Shown piece after piece: positions 61,834 to 64,000 of a stretch of 64,000 nt of DNA. Position numbers and translations under genes: made by a program. Position 1 is the first letter of the stretch, and each line of letters opens with the position of its first letter. The DNA comes from Drosophila pseudoobscura (Eukaryota > Arthropoda > Insecta > Diptera > Drosophilidae): contig NC_046683.1 in the NCBI RefSeq assembly GCF_009870125.1, forward strand, positions 56,931,869 through 56,995,868, read 5' to 3'. The notes below the pieces were generated by a model. It ran no database searches and was not told the origin of the DNA. It saw only the letters and a program-made list of their open reading frames with translations.

Positions 61834-63747
61834 TGTTACAGCGGTTAAACTAAAGAAAATGTAATTATTTGGCTGTTTACGCGCTGCACGTGTTGAACAG
61901 TGTGACCGTATTATCGAATAATTGTTATTTTTTTGATTTTGATATTCGCTTTAGTATAACCAGCTATTACTAGACCCTCAGCACAACCGACAATCTAATC
62001 AATTGTATGAAATGGCTAAGTATTCCCTTTTATTGGATGGTTTAAAAAAAAGGGTTTAAAAAATAGGGTTCAAAAATTTTCAATTTGTACATGGCAACTA
62101 CACGGTAACAACGTAATTGGTACATTTGTACTACATATTTATGGCGTATGGATATTTTTTCTACCCTATTTTTTTAAATTAATATTAAAATTCTGCTTTC
62201 AAAGCTGTCACTTTTTGCTTTTAATAATATAAAACAGATAATCATTTGCACTAATCATTACATGCATCGTCGTCACTCTTTCCTTCGGGCACTTTCCTGG
62301 GCATTTTGGAAGAGCATTGTTTTCCCGCTCAAAATTATCGAAACTGATTTTTTCTCATTGACTTTGACCTGAAATATTTTTAGTCTTAGATCTATTTCTT
62401 ATATTGGTTTTGAATTAATATACCTCCGAGAAATACGTACATACATATGTATATGATATGTATATACCATTCTATACCAAAAAATGTATGAAATACACCA
62501 AAAATATACCGAAGGCTATATTTATTGTATACTGTAAATTGCGCGCCAAGATTGAATTGAATTGAATGCAATCCACCGAATACTCAATAAAAACCTGCGC
62601 TGGAAGTTTCTACACCTTATTTTCTTTAATATCCCTTTAATAATGAAATTTAATTCATTGATGAAAGATAGTTGTGACTGCCGGGACTCTTCCACATTAA
62701 ATTTAATTCATTCAATATTATAACAAAAATCACACGAATCGCCGTCACGATTTACAATAAGACCCAGTTGGCAGCTCCATATATGGCGGAATTCGCGGCT
62801 TTGCAATGCTAGCGCTTTTTGTTGTTGTTGGTATTTGTCACGTATACGGTCACATTTCTGCACTGTGGAAGCAATTTTTCGCAATTTTGATTCACTTTTT
62901 TTTTTAAATTATGTTCTGTGCAAGCCCTAGATAAACGGCTCCAACTCCGGAGAGAGTAAAGGTTGAAATTAGTTTTGCGCACCGAGTTTGAAAGCCGCAA
63001 AAACCCCTGGCCCCACAATCGCATCGCCCTGGCAGGCACCACCGTGAGGCAGCAGCAGCAGTCGGCAGCAGCAGCAGTGGAAGCAGAAGGGGAAGCAGGA
63101 GGGGGCAACGACGGCAAAGTCTTTTAAGGCAAAGCGAAGCAACGGCGTCACCAGCGCAGCGCCCAACAAAAGCCAGGTAATAAAAAAACAACGCAAGAAC
63201 AAATATACATAGCTATCCAAAATGAAAGCGAAAGCGTATAGGGGTAGGATCGTTTATGCTTTTTTTTGCTGCCGGCGTCGCATAGATTATGGAGAGTAGT
63301 AGCAGTAGCAGAGGAGGGGTGCCCCACATGCTGCCGCAGATTCTCGCATACGCTGCCTGAACTATGGCCCGACCTTGCCCTTCTATCGATTTCCGAAATG
63401 TTGCATCAAGAGAGGCAATCCGCACAGCAGATGCACAAATCACAAGTGAAGGTTAAACAATTTCGATCAGGGCCAACAGCCAGAGGCAATGGGCAGTAGC
63501 AGTGGCAGTGGCAGCGTCGTCCCCAGTTCTTTGTTTGCACCCACAACCACGACCACAACGACAGCGTCGAGGAGAATAAAGAACAAAAGCGAAATATATA
63601 TCAGAGCAAAAAGAAACAGAACTGAATAAACGCATACATTATTTCTTGTAATTGCATATGCTTAATTTTTTAATGAGATCCGAACGCTAGCCACCACCTC
63701 TGACGTCAGGCCTGGCCTCTGGTTGGCCAGTTCTCTATATTTTGCAG
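61834..63747. other. Divergent region between Bms1 and the CCDC6 homologue, with a probable leader exon
   Basis: AT-rich DNA with no protein gene, including TATACC-rich repeats near 62460-62520. A probable noncoding first exon of the CCDC6 homologue ends at the donor CCAG|GTAATA (63176), within a CAG-rich stretch from about 62930. The matching acceptor TTTTGCAG|GAA ends at 63747. A perfect TGACGTCA lies at 63701-63708, inside that intron. Confidence 0.5.
61887..61908 (-). promoter_or_regulatory. Bms1 promoter: CACGTG E-box and core-promoter motif 1
   Basis: CACGTG at 61887-61892 is the Myc/Max palindrome. Six bases away, 61898-61908 on the minus strand reads CGGTCACACTG, an exact match to the fly core-promoter motif 1 (YGGTCACACTR). 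Both lie 54-75 bp before the Bms1 ATG, as expected for a ribosome-biogenesis gene controlled by Myc. Confidence 0.7.
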
Positions 63748-63750
63748 GAA

Positions 63751-64000
63751 ATGGAGAGTCCTTGTGAGTCGGAGAGCTCGTTGGATGGCGGCACCATGCT
63801 GCCTCCCAGCCCAGTCTCGAGGGAGCAGCTCCAGAAGCGCATCGAGTCGCTCACCCAACAGAACAAGTGAGTAGCCCCATAAATCCTTCTCAGTTTACCC
63901 AGATTAATCACCACATTTAGAGTGCTGAAAGCGGAGCTGGACACGTTCAAGACCAAGTGCAAGGTAGTGCAGGAGGAGAATCGATGCCTGAAGCAAGCCT
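63751..64000 (+). CDS. CCDC6 homologue, N-terminal exons (truncated by the window end)
   Basis: Exons 63751-63866 and 63921 onward; the second runs off the window. The 66 residues seen are an acidic Ser-rich start (MESPCESESSLDGG), then LQKRIESLTQQNKVLKAELD and TFKTKCKVVQEENRCLKQA. This matches the start of the human CCDC6 coiled coil (LxxENKVLKxELETYKxKCKALQEENR). CCDC6 is a coiled-coil phosphoprotein linked to DNA-damage checkpoint control and best known as a RET fusion partner; its fly role is not clear to me. The ATG is the first after the probable acceptor at 63747. Confidence 0.82.

Overview
This is a eukaryotic window from a Drosophila-type fly genome. Introns are short with GT...AG ends, the genes are closely packed, and long noncoding tracts are rich in CA, CAG and GA simple repeats. 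The protein set and order match genes I know from D. melanogaster chromosome arm 3L around 64A (Muller element D): fd64A, Mul1, an FGGY kinase, Pop5, Papst2, scaf6, beg, Ilp8, a kindlin and Bms1. The abundance of CAG/GA repeats and the style of the interspersed repeats suggest the obscura group, but I cannot prove the species.

Layout. Bases 1-3925 are A-rich noncoding sequence that looks like the end of a very long 3' UTR of a plus-strand gene lying outside the window. Bases 3926-27760 are mostly noncoding, with one small gene, a MITD1 homologue, at 12.6-13.5 kb. This looks like the regulatory territory of the forkhead gene fd64A (27.8-29.8 kb). From 30.9 kb onward the window is gene-dense with alternating strands: Mul1 (+), FGGY kinase (-), Pop5 (+), Papst2 (-), scaf6/CHERP (+), beg/MCAT (-), Ilp8 (+), a DUF4781-like gene (-), a kindlin (-), a lebercilin-like gene (+), Bms1 (-), and the first coding exons of a CCDC6 homologue (+) cut by the window end. 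All coding genes except beg and the kindlin have coding introns. I reconstructed exon joins by reading frame, and every multi-exon model closes in frame.

The genes are not a pathway. Most are housekeeping functions: RNase P/MRP (Pop5), 40S ribosome assembly (Bms1), mitochondrial fatty-acid synthesis (beg), mitochondrial ubiquitin ligation (Mul1), Golgi PAPS import (Papst2), splicing (scaf6), ESCRT-linked abscission (MITD1) and integrin activation (kindlin). Ilp8 is a damage-responsive relaxin/insulin-like hormone and fd64A is a developmental transcription factor. Four pairs are convergent with only 77-277 bp between stop codons, so their 3' UTRs probably overlap. Housekeeping promoters carry recognisable core motifs: DRE at Pop5 and scaf6, and motif 1 plus a CACGTG E-box at Bms1. 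Ilp8 instead has a TATA box and distal AP-1 sites.

The points most worth a second look are a perfect 31-bp tandem duplication of the fd64A intron-1 splice donor, two phase-compatible alternative first exons of scaf6, a duplicated promoter segment between Papst2 and scaf6, clustered AP-1 sites upstream of beg and Ilp8, non-canonical cysteine spacing in Ilp8, a Helitron/DINE-1-like insertion in the FGGY kinase, and a candidate unannotated first exon near 21.9 kb. I saw no convincing wholly new system, tRNA, rRNA or CRISPR.
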